Notes: generated from the sequence alone by a model not told the origin. Shown: positions 7,496 to 16,268, counted from the first letter of the stretch. The stretch is DNA of 64,000 nt from Haloterrigena sp. KLK7 (GCF_037914945.1 NZ_CP149787.1:1550001-1614000); one strand, 5' to 3'. Numbers and translations: made by a program.

Positions 7496-8455
7496 ATGGA
7501 ACTCGAGATCGTCGACGACCTCAAACAGCCGGCGTACACCGGCGAGAATCGGTGTGAGCCGTGTACGATACTGAACCTGGTTATCGCCGCCCTGGTCGGC
7601 TCGCTGATCGCGCGCAAATCCAGACTCGGCGGCGCGCTCGCGGTCGGCATTTCGATCGCGCTCATCTATCTCCGGGGGTATCTCGTCCCCGGAACGCCGA
7701 CGCTGACGAAGCGCTACCTGCCGCCGGAACTGCTTCGCTGGTTCGGCAAGGAGCCCGAACCGGAGCTCGCGAGCGGGCTCGGTGCCGTCGACGGCACCGA
7801 CACCGCGGCGTCCGCCGCCGACGCCGCTCCCGCCACCGACGACGAGCGACCCGCCGAGACGAGCGCGACCACCGACGAATCGACCGCCGAAACGGACGCG
7901 ACCGACTCCGCGGATCCCGCTGACGAACGGCCCGTTGCCGACCTCGAGACGTACTTCCTCGAGCACGAGGTCTTAGAGCCCTGCGCCGAGGACGACGACC
8001 TCTGTCTCACCGACGCGTTCGAGACCGTCTGGCTCGAGGAGATCGAGGCGGTCGAGGAGTCGGGGCTGGCGGTCGCGGACGCCGTCGACGCCTTCGGCTT
8101 CGACGCCGACGTCGAGGAGTTCGAACTCGACACGCGCGACGACGTCCACGTCCTCCGTTCCGAGCGGGGTATCGCCGGCCGCTGGCCGTCGCGGGCCGCG
8201 CTGCTCGCCGACGTCGGCGCCAGCCGCGCGCTCGCCGAGTGGATCGACGACTGGGACGCCCACGGTCCCGAACTGAAGGGACAGGTCCTCAACGGGCTCC
8301 GGATGTTCCTCGAGACGTGCCCGACCGGCGGCGAGATCAGCATGAGCGAGGAGACGGTCGAGTCCTGCTGTACCTCACACGAGGTCTTCGCCGTCACCTG
8401 CGACGAGACCGGCGAGCGGCTGTTCGAACAGCGACTCGACGCCGTCGACGCCTGA
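7496..8455 (+). CDS. haloarchaeal membrane-anchored hypothetical protein
   Basis: This is a 319-residue protein that I do not recognise. An N-terminal segment carries CEPC (residues 20-23). Two hydrophobic stretches at about residues 24-60 follow. Then comes an Asp/Thr/Ala-rich linker (about 100-145) and an acidic C-terminal domain with CAEDDDLC and ESCCTSHEVFAVTC. The paired cysteines hint at a metal or disulfide site. TATA-like AAATAGATAC lies about 30 bases before the ATG. It stands alone between a GIY-YIG gene and a convergent FMN reductase. Confidence 0.8.
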   Translation: MELEIVDDLKQPAYTGENRCEPCTILNLVIAALVGSLIARKSRLGGALAVGISIALIYLRGYLVPGTPTLTKRYLPPELLRWFGKEPEPELASGLGAVDGTDTAASAADAAPATDDERPAETSATTDESTAETDATDSADPADERPVADLETYFLEHEVLEPCAEDDDLCLTDAFETVWLEEIEAVEESGLAVADAVDAFGFDADVEEFELDTRDDVHVLRSERGIAGRWPSRAALLADVGASRALAEWIDDWDAHGPELKGQVLNGLRMFLETCPTGGEISMSEETVESCCTSHEVFAVTCDETGERLFEQRLDAVDA

Positions 8456-8490
8456 GCGCGGGGGGGCGGCGTTCGGTCTCGATTTCGCGC

Positions 8491-9090
8491 TCAGTCGTCG
8501 GCCGCCGTCGACTGCGCCGACGTGACGCTGGGGTCGATGAAGGCGTACTCGACGAGGTTCCGACCGAGTTTCTCCACCCGGTCCTGCAGGCCGGGATCGC
8601 GGAACCGACGACCGTCGATGGATTCGGGATCGGCCTCGAACTTCCCCGAGGCGTCGCGGAGGCCGACCTGATGGGGAAGGACCCAGCCGTGGACGCCGCG
8701 GACGGTGATTCGCAGGTGATCCAGCGTCGAGCCGTAGCTGCCGCCGCCGGCGGTCGCCAGCAGCCCGACCGTCGTCTCCTCGTACTCGTCGAAGCCGCAG
8801 TAGTCGTGGAAGTTCTTCAGCGCGCCCGAGTAGGAGCCGTGGTAGACCGGCGTCCCGAGCGCGACGGCGTCGGCCTCGCGGACGAGTCGCGTCGCTTCGG
8901 CGGCGTCGCCCTGATCCTCGAGGTCGCGGTCGGGGTCGTAGACGGGGAGGTCGTACGCTCGGAGGTCGAGCAGCGTCGTCTCGGCGCCGGCGTCAGCGGC
9001 GGCCCGTAATACGTACTTCAGGGCCGTTCGGGTGTAGCTCTCGTCACGGAGACTGCCGCTGACGGCGACGACGGAGGGCGTCTGGCTCAT
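8491..9090 (-). CDS. NADPH-dependent FMN reductase
   Basis: This is a 199-residue flavodoxin-fold oxidoreductase of the NADPH_dep_FMN_red (SsuE/ArsH-like) family, using NAD(P)H to reduce FMN. The N-terminal phosphate-binding loop SGSLRDESYT (residues 11-20) is clear, as is GTPVYHGSYSGALKNFHDY near the flavin. The last 20 or so residues are acidic. The ATG at 9090 starts MSQTPSVVAVSGS, right at the first strand; longer upstream reading in this frame is non-coding. The physiological acceptor is unknown. Confidence 0.92.
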   Translation of the reverse strand: MSQTPSVVAVSGSLRDESYTRTALKYVLRAAADAGAETTLLDLRAYDLPVYDPDRDLEDQGDAAEATRLVREADAVALGTPVYHGSYSGALKNFHDYCGFDEYEETTVGLLATAGGGSYGSTLDHLRITVRGVHGWVLPHQVGLRDASGKFEADPESIDGRRFRDPGLQDRVEKLGRNLVEYAFIDPSVTSAQSTAADD

Positions 9091-9244
9091 ACGTGGTCCT
9101 ACGAGCGACCGTCGGAAAACGTCAGTGCCGGAACCCACCGGTCTCTGCGCGTCGGGTCGTCCCGTCGGTTCGACGCCCGCTCTCCCTCGAGCGCCCGCTG
9201 CGGAATGGCGTCGCTTTTTTCGCCGCCGACGTAGACCCGCCTGT

Positions 9245-10639
9245 ATGGAGTCGATCAGCTTCGGCACCGACGGCTGGCGGGCGACGCTCGAGGAATTCAC
9301 GACGCCGCGGGTCCGGATGGTCGGGCAGGCGGTCGCAACGTATCTGACCGACGAGGGACTCGAGGGGACGGTCGCGGTCGGATACGACGCCCGCGAGAGC
9401 TCCCGTGGATTCGCCGAAGAACTGGCGCGCGTGCTGTGCGTGAACGGGTTCGACGTCGTGATGCCCGAGCGCGACCGGCCGACGCCGCTGGTCGCCCACG
9501 CCATCGTCGAGCGTGATCTGATCGGCGGGTTCGCCATCACCGCCTCGCACAATCCGCCGGAGTACAACGGCGTGAAGTTCATTCCGCGGGACGGTGCCCC
9601 CGCGCTCCCCGAGGTGACCGACGCCATCGCGGACCGGCTCGCCGAGCCCGAACCGCTCCCCGAGGACGAGCACGGGACCGTCGAGGAGGTCGACCTCGTC
9701 ACGCCCCACGCCGACGCCGCCCTCGAGTTGGTCGAGGAGATCACGGGCAGCACCGACCTCTCGGGGCTGACCGTCGCCTACGACGCCATGCACGGCAGCG
9801 GCCGTGGGACGACCGACGCCCTCTTAGAGCGGGCCGGCGCCTCGCTGGAACTCCTGCGCTGCGAGCGCGACCCCGAGTTCGGCGGCGGCGCGCCCGAACC
9901 GGCCCCCGAAAATCTCGAGACGCTGATCGACCTGGTCACCGACGACGACGCCGGACCGGACCTCGGGGTCGCCAACGACGGGGACGCCGATCGGATCGCA
10001 ATCGTCACGCCCGAACGGGGCTATCTCGACGAGAACCTCTTCTTCGCCGCGCTCTACGACTACCTGCTCGAGGACGACGCGGGAGCGGTCGTCCGGACCG
10101 TCTCGACGACGTTCCTGATCGACCGCGTCGCCGAGGCCCACGGCGAGACGGTCCACGAGGTCCCGGTCGGATTCAAGTGGGTCGCCGACGCGATGGGCGA
10201 ACACGACGCCCTCGTCGGCGGCGAGGAGTCCGGTGGCTTCACCGTCCGCGGCCACGTCCGCGAGAAGGACGGCGTCCTGATGGCGTTGCTCGCGGCCGCG
10301 ATGCACGCCGAAGAGCCGCTGGACGAGCGGGTGGATCGGCTGCTCGAGGAACACGGCACCGTCGTGCAGGACAAGATCAGCGTGGCGTGTCCCGACCACG
10401 AGAAGGTGCGAGTCCTCGAGGACCTCGAGGCCGAGATCCCCGACGAAGTAGCGGGGACGGCCGTCGACGGCGTCAATACCGCCGACGGCTTCAAACTGCA
10501 ACTCGCCGACGGCTCGTGGCTGCTGATCCGCCCCAGCGGGACCGAGCCCGTGCTACGGGTTTACGCCGAGGCCGAAAACGAAGAGCGGGTGGGGGAGTTG
10601 CTCGAGGCCGGCGAGGAGTTAGTCGAGCCGCTGGTCTGA
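9245..10639 (+). CDS. phosphoglucomutase/phosphomannomutase family protein
   Basis: This is an alpha-D-phosphohexomutase that moves phosphate between C1 and C6 of a hexose or hexosamine, feeding sugar-nucleotide and glycan synthesis. The phosphoserine is Ser101 in TASHNPPEYNG. The Mg site is NDGDADRIAI, the sugar-specificity loop GGEESGGF, and the phosphate-binding domain ends with RPSGTEPVLR. The GEESGG loop suits glucose or mannose but does not settle the substrate. The length of 464 residues is normal for the family. The ATG at 9245 begins MESISFGTDGWR, the family N-terminus. Confidence 0.94.
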   Translation: MESISFGTDGWRATLEEFTTPRVRMVGQAVATYLTDEGLEGTVAVGYDARESSRGFAEELARVLCVNGFDVVMPERDRPTPLVAHAIVERDLIGGFAITASHNPPEYNGVKFIPRDGAPALPEVTDAIADRLAEPEPLPEDEHGTVEEVDLVTPHADAALELVEEITGSTDLSGLTVAYDAMHGSGRGTTDALLERAGASLELLRCERDPEFGGGAPEPAPENLETLIDLVTDDDAGPDLGVANDGDADRIAIVTPERGYLDENLFFAALYDYLLEDDAGAVVRTVSTTFLIDRVAEAHGETVHEVPVGFKWVADAMGEHDALVGGEESGGFTVRGHVREKDGVLMALLAAAMHAEEPLDERVDRLLEEHGTVVQDKISVACPDHEKVRVLEDLEAEIPDEVAGTAVDGVNTADGFKLQLADGSWLLIRPSGTEPVLRVYAEAENEERVGELLEAGEELVEPLV

Positions 10640-10725
10640 CCTGATTCGGGCGGCCTGCCCGTGACTCGAACCGGGTTGCGTGCTCCGGGCCCTTCTTTAC
10701 CACTGTTGGTCCGTAAGTTAGACAC

Positions 10726-11106
10726 ATGAGCGAACGAGACCGCGAGGACGCCGCGTACACGGAACTCACGCCGGACTCGTGGCACCAGAACGACGAGGGC
10801 GGCTACTATCTCGATTGCCCGGAGTGTGGCTCCGCGGCGACGCTGATGAACATCGTCAAACACGGCCGCTGTAACGGCTACATGGACCAACGGGAGGAGG
10901 AGACCGAACTCGACGAGGAGGGGGAGGAAGGGGTCGACTGTACGGCGAAACTCACCCTCGAGCTCGGCTACACGTCCGATCCCGATCCCGGAGCGACCGA
11001 GTCGGACGCCGAACAGTCTTCCGAGAGCGTCTCGACGGGCGAGGGCGTCCCCGGGGAGGGATCCCCAGCGGGCTCGGACGGGACCGTAAGCAACGAGCAA
11101 CAGTAG
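10726..11106 (+). CDS. haloarchaeal zinc-ribbon-like hypothetical protein
   Basis: This is a 126-residue acidic protein. An N-terminal module carries CPECG (residues 33-37), a cysteine in HGRCNGYM and another in VDCTAKL, which would make a four-Cys zinc site. A low-complexity Ser/Glu/Gly tail begins at about residue 84. It starts 86 bases after the phosphohexomutase on the same strand and may be co-transcribed. I recognise it only as a haloarchaeal conserved hypothetical. Confidence 0.8.
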   Translation: MSERDREDAAYTELTPDSWHQNDEGGYYLDCPECGSAATLMNIVKHGRCNGYMDQREEETELDEEGEEGVDCTAKLTLELGYTSDPDPGATESDAEQSSESVSTGEGVPGEGSPAGSDGTVSNEQQ

Positions 11107-11170
11107 GAACCTGGCGAATCCGTGCGTCGACGCTCAGACGGACTGTTGGAAATCGGTACAGCAGACCGTC

Positions 11171-11680
11171 TCAGTCCACCCGTTCTGCCGGTACCCCGAC
11201 GACCGTCGCGCCCGGGTCGACGTCACTCGTGACGACCGAACCCGCGCCGACGGCCGCGTCCTCCCCGACCGTGATATCGCCCAGCAGCGTCGCGTTCGCG
11301 CCGATGTGGACGCCCGTCTCGACCGTCGGGTGGCGCTTGACGGGTTCGTTCGTGTCGCCGCCGAGCGTGACGCCGTGGTACATGTGGACGTCGTCGCCGA
11401 TGTCGGCCGTCTCGCCGATCACCACGCCCATTCCGTGGTCGATCGTCACCCGCTTTCCGAGCGTCGCGCCGGGATGGATCTCGACGCCGGTCAGCAGGCG
11501 CACGACGTTGGACAGCAGCCGCGCGGTGAGTTCGAACCCGTCGTTCCAGAGTCGGTGGAGCAGCAGGTGTGCCCAGACGGCGTGGAGGCCCGGATAACAC
11601 AGCAGGACCTCGAGTCGGCCCGTCGCCGCGGGGTCGCGGGCGGCCATCGCCCGGACGTCCTCACGTATTCGTCGGAACAT
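11171..11680 (-). CDS. cysE: serine O-acetyltransferase
   Basis: This enzyme acetylates L-serine with acetyl-CoA to O-acetylserine, the carbon skeleton for cysteine. A short N-terminal helical part is followed by a left-handed beta helix of hexapeptide repeats from about residue 67 (VEIHPGATLGKRV). The catalytic-type DHGMGVVIGETA and YHGVTLGG are present. At 169 residues it is the short archaeal/Bacillus type, lacking the long N-terminal domain of the E. coli enzyme. No cysK is adjacent. Confidence 0.93.
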   Translation of the reverse strand: MFRRIREDVRAMAARDPAATGRLEVLLCYPGLHAVWAHLLLHRLWNDGFELTARLLSNVVRLLTGVEIHPGATLGKRVTIDHGMGVVIGETADIGDDVHMYHGVTLGGDTNEPVKRHPTVETGVHIGANATLLGDITVGEDAAVGAGSVVTSDVDPGATVVGVPAERVD

Positions 11681-11897
11681 CGCTCACCCGGTTGCACGCG
11701 GTCGGAGCGGTCGCGGCGCGAGGCTGGCGGTGCGGTGTTCCGTGAGGACGCGGACCACAGCGACACCGGCCACTGTCGCGACGCGGATAGTTCCTGTCGG
11801 TACGCGCGGTGTGGCCGGTGGGTACCATATCCGGCCATATCGGCGAGATCGTCTAAAAGGGTTCGTTTCCCCGCGGTCCGGACCGACCGGCGGGCCG

Positions 11898-12566
11898 TCA
11901 CTTCCCGCGGGCGAGCCGCCGGCCGATCCGTTCGGGGAGCCCCGCCTCCGTGACGGCCGCCTGGACGGCCTCGATATCGTACTCGAGGCGGTGTGTCTCG
12001 ACGGTCAGCGCGTCGAGGTCGACGACCGCGTAGCCCGCCCGCGGGTCGCCGTCGCGGGGCTGGCCGACGCTGCCCGGGTTGACGACGATTCCCTCGGTGA
12101 ACTTCTCGACGCCCTGGACGTGGGTGTGGCCGAGCACGAGGACGTCCTCGTCGCCGAGCAGCCGCGGTGAGAACTCGTCCGGGTACGTATAGCGGGTGTA
12201 CCGGTCCGGATCGTCCGGATGGCCGTGGACGAGTTTCACCCGCCCGTCGCACTCGAGGCGCTCGGCGGGCAGGGACTCGAGCCACGCCAGCTGGTCGTCG
12301 TCGAGGCGCTTTTTCGCGTGTTCGACGCCCGCCTTTGCCATCCCGTTGAATCGGAACGGGGTAGTCGCGGCGACCGCGGCGTCGTGGTTACCCATCACCG
12401 TCGGCACGTCCCGCTCGCGGAGTTCGTCGACGCACTCTCCGGGCCACGGATTGTAGCCGACCACGTCGCCGGCACAGAGGAGTCGGTCGACGGATGGCAT
12501 GTCCTCGAGGACGGCCTCGAGGGCGACCCGGTTGCTGTGGACGTCCGAGATGAGTCCGACCTTCAT
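11898..12566 (-). CDS. metallophosphoesterase, YfcE/MJ0936-like
   Basis: This 222-residue calcineurin-like phosphoesterase has all five metal-binding blocks: SDVHSN (residues 6-11), CAGDVVGYNP, MGNHDA, VHGH and LGHTHVQG. Single-domain relatives are phosphodiesterases of uncertain substrate. The ATG at 12566 puts the first block at the family position. Upstream is a 400-base non-coding stretch holding a dispersed repeat. Confidence 0.93.
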   Translation of the reverse strand: MKVGLISDVHSNRVALEAVLEDMPSVDRLLCAGDVVGYNPWPGECVDELRERDVPTVMGNHDAAVAATTPFRFNGMAKAGVEHAKKRLDDDQLAWLESLPAERLECDGRVKLVHGHPDDPDRYTRYTYPDEFSPRLLGDEDVLVLGHTHVQGVEKFTEGIVVNPGSVGQPRDGDPRAGYAVVDLDALTVETHRLEYDIEAVQAAVTEAGLPERIGRRLARGK

Positions 12567-12966
12567 GCGCGATTATAACAGCCGCGAGGGGCTTGTAGGT
12601 TGGCCGAGTGCTTCGTCATTGTAGTCATCACGCGAGGAACTCGAGCGGAGTGGGACGAAACGACGTGTTCTGCTATCGTGGCACCAGGGAACCGCCACCC
12701 CCTCCCCAACCGATTCGCTCGTTCCCGTTGTCTGCTCACGGGCGCGACGCGCCCGTTCGCATGGTTCGCGGAACCTCCGGTTCCGCGCCAGTCACTCGCT
12801 CATCCCTCGCGCGTCGCCGTCGACCGCCCTCACTGACGTTCGGACGTCGACAGCGCGCGCCACCGCATACTGACTGATCGGGACGGAGTATGCCGTAACC
12901 CGAGCCGGTCGAACAGCCTCGGTTCTGCGGGAAGCGACCTCGGCCGTTCGAGTCGCGACGGACCGA
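12567..12966. other. 400-base non-coding gap with repeat and hairpins
   Basis: I see no gene in this gap. It holds the dispersed repeat at 12665-12873, within which lie two perfect hairpins at 12738-12756 and 12767-12787. Frames open across it translate to a peptide containing FCYRG, which also appears from the second repeat copy and is an artefact of the repeat. Confidence 0.6.
12665..12873 (+). repeat. dispersed intergenic repeat, copy A
   Basis: The left core (12665-12720) matches the reverse complement of 55000-55055 at 52 of 56 bases, and the right core (12848-12873) matches 54911-54936 at 25 of 26. Between the cores, copy A carries two extra stem-loops: ACGGGCGC-GAC-GCGCCCGT (12738-12756) and CGCGGAACC-TCC-GGTTCCGCG (12767-12787). 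No coding capacity or terminal inverted repeat is evident. It could be a non-autonomous element or a structured RNA. Confidence 0.75.
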
Positions 12967-13557
12967 TCAGTCGCCGTTCTCGATCGCCGTCTCGAAGCCG
13001 TTCTCGGTTCTGGCGACGCCGGCCGCACAGACCGCGTGTTCGAACTCGAGGTCGTACGCCTCGCTCGCCGCTTCCGACGCGCTCTCGGCCTCGAACGCGA
13101 ACGGCTCGGGGGCGTTCTTCTCGTAGGTCGCGACCAGCGTCGGCTCGTCGACGGTCTCGACGAGCAGGGCGTCCTTCCGGACCGTCCCGATCAGCGCCTC
13201 GCCGTCGTCGCCGATCGTCGCCGCGATGCGGGGCGTGTCGTAGTCGTCCTTCTCGTAGTCCAGCGCCAGCAGGCTCTCAGCCAGCGCGTCGCGGGCCGGG
13301 TAGCCTAACTCGAGTTTCTCCGCGATCGGATCGACGTGCGAGCCGTTGCCGAAGGCGACCGTCTCGCCGGTCGGCGTCTCGACGACGCGCAGGCAGTTGT
13401 ACGAGACGTAGGGGTTGTCCGTCTCCGGGGCGTCCGCGGTGGGCCCCACGGTGAGGGCCTCGTCTCGAGCGGTGATCTCGCGGTTCGGGAACGATCTCGA
13501 GGAGACGCGGTAGGCGCCGCCCTCGGGGCCGACGACGACGAATCGTCCGACGTACAT
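12967..13557 (-). CDS. purO: IMP cyclohydrolase, archaeal PurO type
   Basis: PurO closes the inosinate ring from FAICAR, the last step of IMP synthesis in many archaea, replacing the cyclohydrolase domain of PurH. The 196-residue protein begins [10 protein letters not shown] and contains [19 protein letters not shown] and [13 protein letters not shown], which I recognise as PurO family blocks. The ATG at 13557 gives the family N-terminus. It is a single gene here; no other purine gene is adjacent. Confidence 0.92.
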   Translation of the reverse strand: MYVGRFVVVGPEGGAYRVSSRSFPNREITARDEALTVGPTADAPETDNPYVSYNCLRVVETPTGETVAFGNGSHVDPIAEKLELGYPARDALAESLLALDYEKDDYDTPRIAATIGDDGEALIGTVRKDALLVETVDEPTLVATYEKNAPEPFAFEAESASEAASEAYDLEFEHAVCAAGVARTENGFETAIENGD

Positions 13558-13633
13558 ACTCGAGGGTGCGCGCGACCGGGAAAAAGGAATACCGATTTGA
13601 CTCGAGGCGAGGCGTATCGGCCTCGTCCGAGAG

Positions 13634-13639
13634 TTTATC
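13634..13639 (+). promoter_or_regulatory. TATA box for the HNE-repeat gene
   Basis: TTTATC is centred about 27 bases before the GTG at 13664, which supports that GTG as a leaderless start. Confidence 0.5.
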
Positions 13640-13663
13640 TGTTATCGAGCGGCCAACCGGGGT

Positions 13664-13906
13664 GTGACTACGGCGGAGGAGTGCCTCGAGGCGTTGCGCG
13701 AAGCCGCCGAGCGACTCGGCGAGTCGCCGACGAAGGCGCAGTACGAGGAGCTGGGGTTGACGCCGGCGTCCGCGACGATCATTCGGACGTGTGGCGGCTG
13801 GAACGATGCGAAGGAGAAGGCGGGGCTCGAGACGTCGCACTCGAGGGGGTCTCGAGTTCGAAAGGAGCACTACGACTTGCACTGTACCGATAATCTGAGT
13901 TCGTAA
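13664..13906 (+). CDS. homing-endonuclease-associated (HNE) repeat protein
   Basis: This is an 80-residue protein with one HNE-type repeat: ALREAAERLGESPTKAQYEE, then LTPASATII and GGWNDAKEKAGL (residues 9-55). In the known family this helical unit often accompanies HNH or LAGLIDADG endonucleases and is taken to bind DNA. Here it stands alone with a basic tail and no nuclease domain. The start is GTG, supported by a well-placed TATA box. It lies 67 bases before a tRNA gene. Confidence 0.8.
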   Translation: MTTAEECLEALREAAERLGESPTKAQYEELGLTPASATIIRTCGGWNDAKEKAGLETSHSRGSRVRKEHYDLHCTDNLSS

Positions 13907-13973
13907 CACTCTAATACGGGTGCCGTCTATCACATGATACGCCGTTGGAAGCGGACACCAACGGAGACATATC

Positions 13974-14046
13974 AGTCCATTGGGGTAGCGGCCAATCCTG
14001 AAGCCTTCTGGGGGCTTCGACCCTGGTTCGAATCCAGGATGGACTA
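13974..14046 (+). tRNA. tRNA-Gln (anticodon CTG)
   Basis: The acceptor arms AGTCCAT and ATGGACT pair perfectly over seven bases. The T arm is CCTGG-TTCGAAT-CCAGG. The anticodon stem AAGCC/GGCTT closes the loop TTCTGGG, giving anticodon CTG, which reads CAG. The D arm GGGT...ATCC is plausible. No intron is visible, the discriminator base is A, and CCA is not encoded. A pyrimidine-rich stretch downstream may end the transcript. Confidence 0.95.
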
Positions 14047-14177
14047 CTCCTTTCCGTTCTTTCGACTCGAGTCCGTTCCCAGTCCCGTCTATCGATTTCC
14101 ACTCGAAACCAAGGGGTCTGACGAACGCCGTTCCGCCACCAGAAGCCCTATCTCTCCCTCCACACTACAAGTCGAGT

Positions 14178-14891
14178 ATGAATCGACGGACGGTCCTCGC
14201 TGTCGCCGGGGCGACGGCGCTGGGCGGAATTGCGGGCTGTCTCGGTGATGGCGATGACAGCGCGACGGCGGCAAACGAGTTCGACTACGAACTGTACTCG
14301 CCACGCAACGGACCCGACGTTCCGCTCGTGCCGGTCGAAGACGCCTACGAGTGGTACAAAAACGACGAGGCGCGATTTGTCGATGCGCGCGGTCGGGCCC
14401 AGTACGACGAGGCGCGGATCAAAGGCGCCGTCTTCTCGCCGGCAAAGGCGGCGGGTGACGTCGACGACGATCCGGTCGAGGAGTGGTCGACCGATACCCG
14501 GATCGTCACCTACTGTCAGTGTCCGCACCACCTGTCGTCCCAGCGGGCCGCGTCCCTGATCGAAGCGGGATACGAACACGCGTACGCGATCGACGAGGGG
14601 CTCCGCGGTTGGATCAACAGCGGTTACCCGCTCGAGGGGTCGGCCGTCGACGCCGAATGGCAAAAGTACGAGATCAACGGGACGACTGATTCCCAGTACG
14701 CGGGTGAGATGGTCACCCTCGAGCAACTCGAGAAGGATCGCAGCGAGATCGCGCCGATTCAGGACGACGGCTCGTACACGCTTCAGTTACACTATGCGGG
14801 GTCGACGGACTCGCGGTTCAGAGTCGTGGCGCCCGATTACACGGTCGAGGGAACCCTGGAGGAACTGACGAACGAAACCGTCAGCGGCTGA
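14178..14891 (+). CDS. Tat-exported lipoprotein with rhodanese domain
   Basis: This 237-residue protein has a Tat signal (NRRTVLAVAGA) and a lipobox ending at Cys21 (GGIAGC), so it should be lipid-anchored outside the membrane. A rhodanese domain spans roughly residues 50-135, with VDARGRAQYDEARIKGAV. The active loop is YCQCPHHLSSQR, where Cys115 is the likely sulfur-carrying residue and Cys113 is extra. The C-terminal 100 residues are a separate acidic domain. It may handle sulfur or disulfides at the cell surface; the substrate is unknown. Confidence 0.9.
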   Translation: MNRRTVLAVAGATALGGIAGCLGDGDDSATAANEFDYELYSPRNGPDVPLVPVEDAYEWYKNDEARFVDARGRAQYDEARIKGAVFSPAKAAGDVDDDPVEEWSTDTRIVTYCQCPHHLSSQRAASLIEAGYEHAYAIDEGLRGWINSGYPLEGSAVDAEWQKYEINGTTDSQYAGEMVTLEQLEKDRSEIAPIQDDGSYTLQLHYAGSTDSRFRVVAPDYTVEGTLEELTNETVSG

Positions 14892-14903
14892 ACCGGTTGA
14901 TCG

Positions 14904-16268
14904 TCACGACTCGGTCCGATCGTACACGCCTTCGCGCTCGAGTTCGCCCCGCTTTCGAAGCACGTCCGGCGTCCGACAGATTCCGGGGGCACCCGTCACT
15001 TGCGGAACGGTACAGTTGTTGCAACTCTCACAGAGCACCCGCGGGTCGGTATCTTCTGCCCCGGTCTCGAGCAGTCGCGCACCCAGCCGCGGTTCGGCGT
15101 AGAAGGGCCGGGCCATGCCGACCATGTCGCAGGCCGGCGGCTCGCCCCCGTTAGTTCCCCCACCACTCGAGCCCCCCAGCAACCGATCCATCCGCGATCG
15201 CTCGCGGATCCCGCCCTCTGCAAGCACGGGGATCGACACCCGCTCGCGAACGCGCCGGCAGAAGTCCGCGTTCCACGCGGATTCGAAGTCGTACTGCAGC
15301 GACTGGACCCGATTCGCCGCCGAGACGAGTCGCTTTCGCGTCGAACCGCCGAAGGCCGCGTCGTACGCCGCCTGCAGCCCCTCGTTAGTCCACGCCCGTT
15401 CGGGGTACTCTCCGCGGACGATGCTCATGTCCCAGACGACCGACGTCTGCACCGGGACGACCGCATCGTAACCGATCCGCTCGAGTCGGCGGGCGATCTC
15501 GACGCCGTCCTCGAGCGACAGCTTTCGGCGAACGACGGGTGCGGGCGGCGCGGGCGTCTCCGCCGGTACTTTGGTCATCAGCGGGACGTCCCCGGCCCGA
15601 TCGCGGATCTCGTCGTGGACGACGGCGAGGAACTCGAGTCGCGCCGCCGGACTGCCGCCGAACTCGTCGTCGCGCCGGTTGTAGAAGGGCGAGAGGAACT
15701 GCTGGACGATGCCCATGTTGGCCCCCGCGAGGTGGATCCCGTCGTAGCCGGCGTCGACCGCGGACGCCGCGGCCCGGCCGAAATCGGCCGCGAGGTCGTA
15801 CACGTCCTCGGTCGAGAGGACGCGCGGATCGTAGTCTAGGAAGCCGAGTCGATCGAGCAGCCGCAACTGCCACGGCGGCCGCGAGACCGCGAGCTGCTCG
15901 AGGTCGGGGTGCTCCCGGCGATACTCGGCGTGCCAGGTCTCCATGCTCCGCAGGCCGCCGTGCTCGAGTTGGACGAAGATTCGACTGCCGTAGTCGTGAA
16001 TGCGGTCGGTCAGCCGGGACAGCCGCGAGACGAAGTCGGGGTCGTGGACGCGGGTCATCCCCGGCGCGGCGCAGCCGCCGTCGCCGCGGACGATCGTCGC
16101 TCCCTGACAGATGAGACCGACGCCGGACTCGGCGGCCGGCTCGAGGTCGTCGATTAGCGCGTCGACCGCGTCGGGGCCGTTGCCCGCACACTCGAGCAGC
16201 GGCGCGCGGTAGAGCCGGTTGGGGATCGTGACGCCGCCGATCTCGATGGGATCCTCGAGGGTGGCCAT
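14904..16268 (-). CDS. NADH:flavin oxidoreductase, Old Yellow Enzyme family
   Basis: This is an FMN-dependent TIM-barrel ene-reductase. Visible blocks are GGVTIPNRLYRAPL at the start, QLEHGG, and YDGIHLAGANMGIVQQFLSP with FNRR-like NRRDDEFGGSP. Near the phosphate come LAEGGIRERS and MARPFYAEPRLG. The C-terminus has CESCNNC and later GICRTP, as in the iron-sulfur members such as 2,4-dienoyl-CoA reductase. However, the protein ends at about 455 residues, without the C-terminal FAD/NAD domain. The ATG at 16268 begins MATLEDPIEIGG; an upstream ATG at 16292 would add eight residues. Confidence 0.9.
   Translation of the reverse strand: MATLEDPIEIGGVTIPNRLYRAPLLECAGNGPDAVDALIDDLEPAAESGVGLICQGATIVRGDGGCAAPGMTRVHDPDFVSRLSRLTDRIHDYGSRIFVQLEHGGLRSMETWHAEYRREHPDLEQLAVSRPPWQLRLLDRLGFLDYDPRVLSTEDVYDLAADFGRAAASAVDAGYDGIHLAGANMGIVQQFLSPFYNRRDDEFGGSPAARLEFLAVVHDEIRDRAGDVPLMTKVPAETPAPPAPVVRRKLSLEDGVEIARRLERIGYDAVVPVQTSVVWDMSIVRGEYPERAWTNEGLQAAYDAAFGGSTRKRLVSAANRVQSLQYDFESAWNADFCRRVRERVSIPVLAEGGIRERSRMDRLLGGSSGGGTNGGEPPACDMVGMARPFYAEPRLGARLLETGAEDTDPRVLCESCNNCTVPQVTGAPGICRTPDVLRKRGELEREGVYDRTES

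Noticed and set aside
11822-11860. GATATGG-type repeated motif upstream of cysE as an operator
   Set aside because: The two half-sites are imperfect and lie far (about 150 bases) from the cysE start; too weak to call.
12608-12877. Small frame containing FCYRG and a proline run, also seen from 54888-55070 on the minus strand
   Set aside because: Both are translations of the dispersed repeat; the shared peptide follows from the shared DNA, the frames have no promoter, and differences between copies are not biased toward silent changes.
13907-13973. Attachment-site remnant between the HNE-repeat gene and tRNA-Gln
   Set aside because: No duplicate of the tRNA 3' end was found in the window, so there is no evidence for integration.
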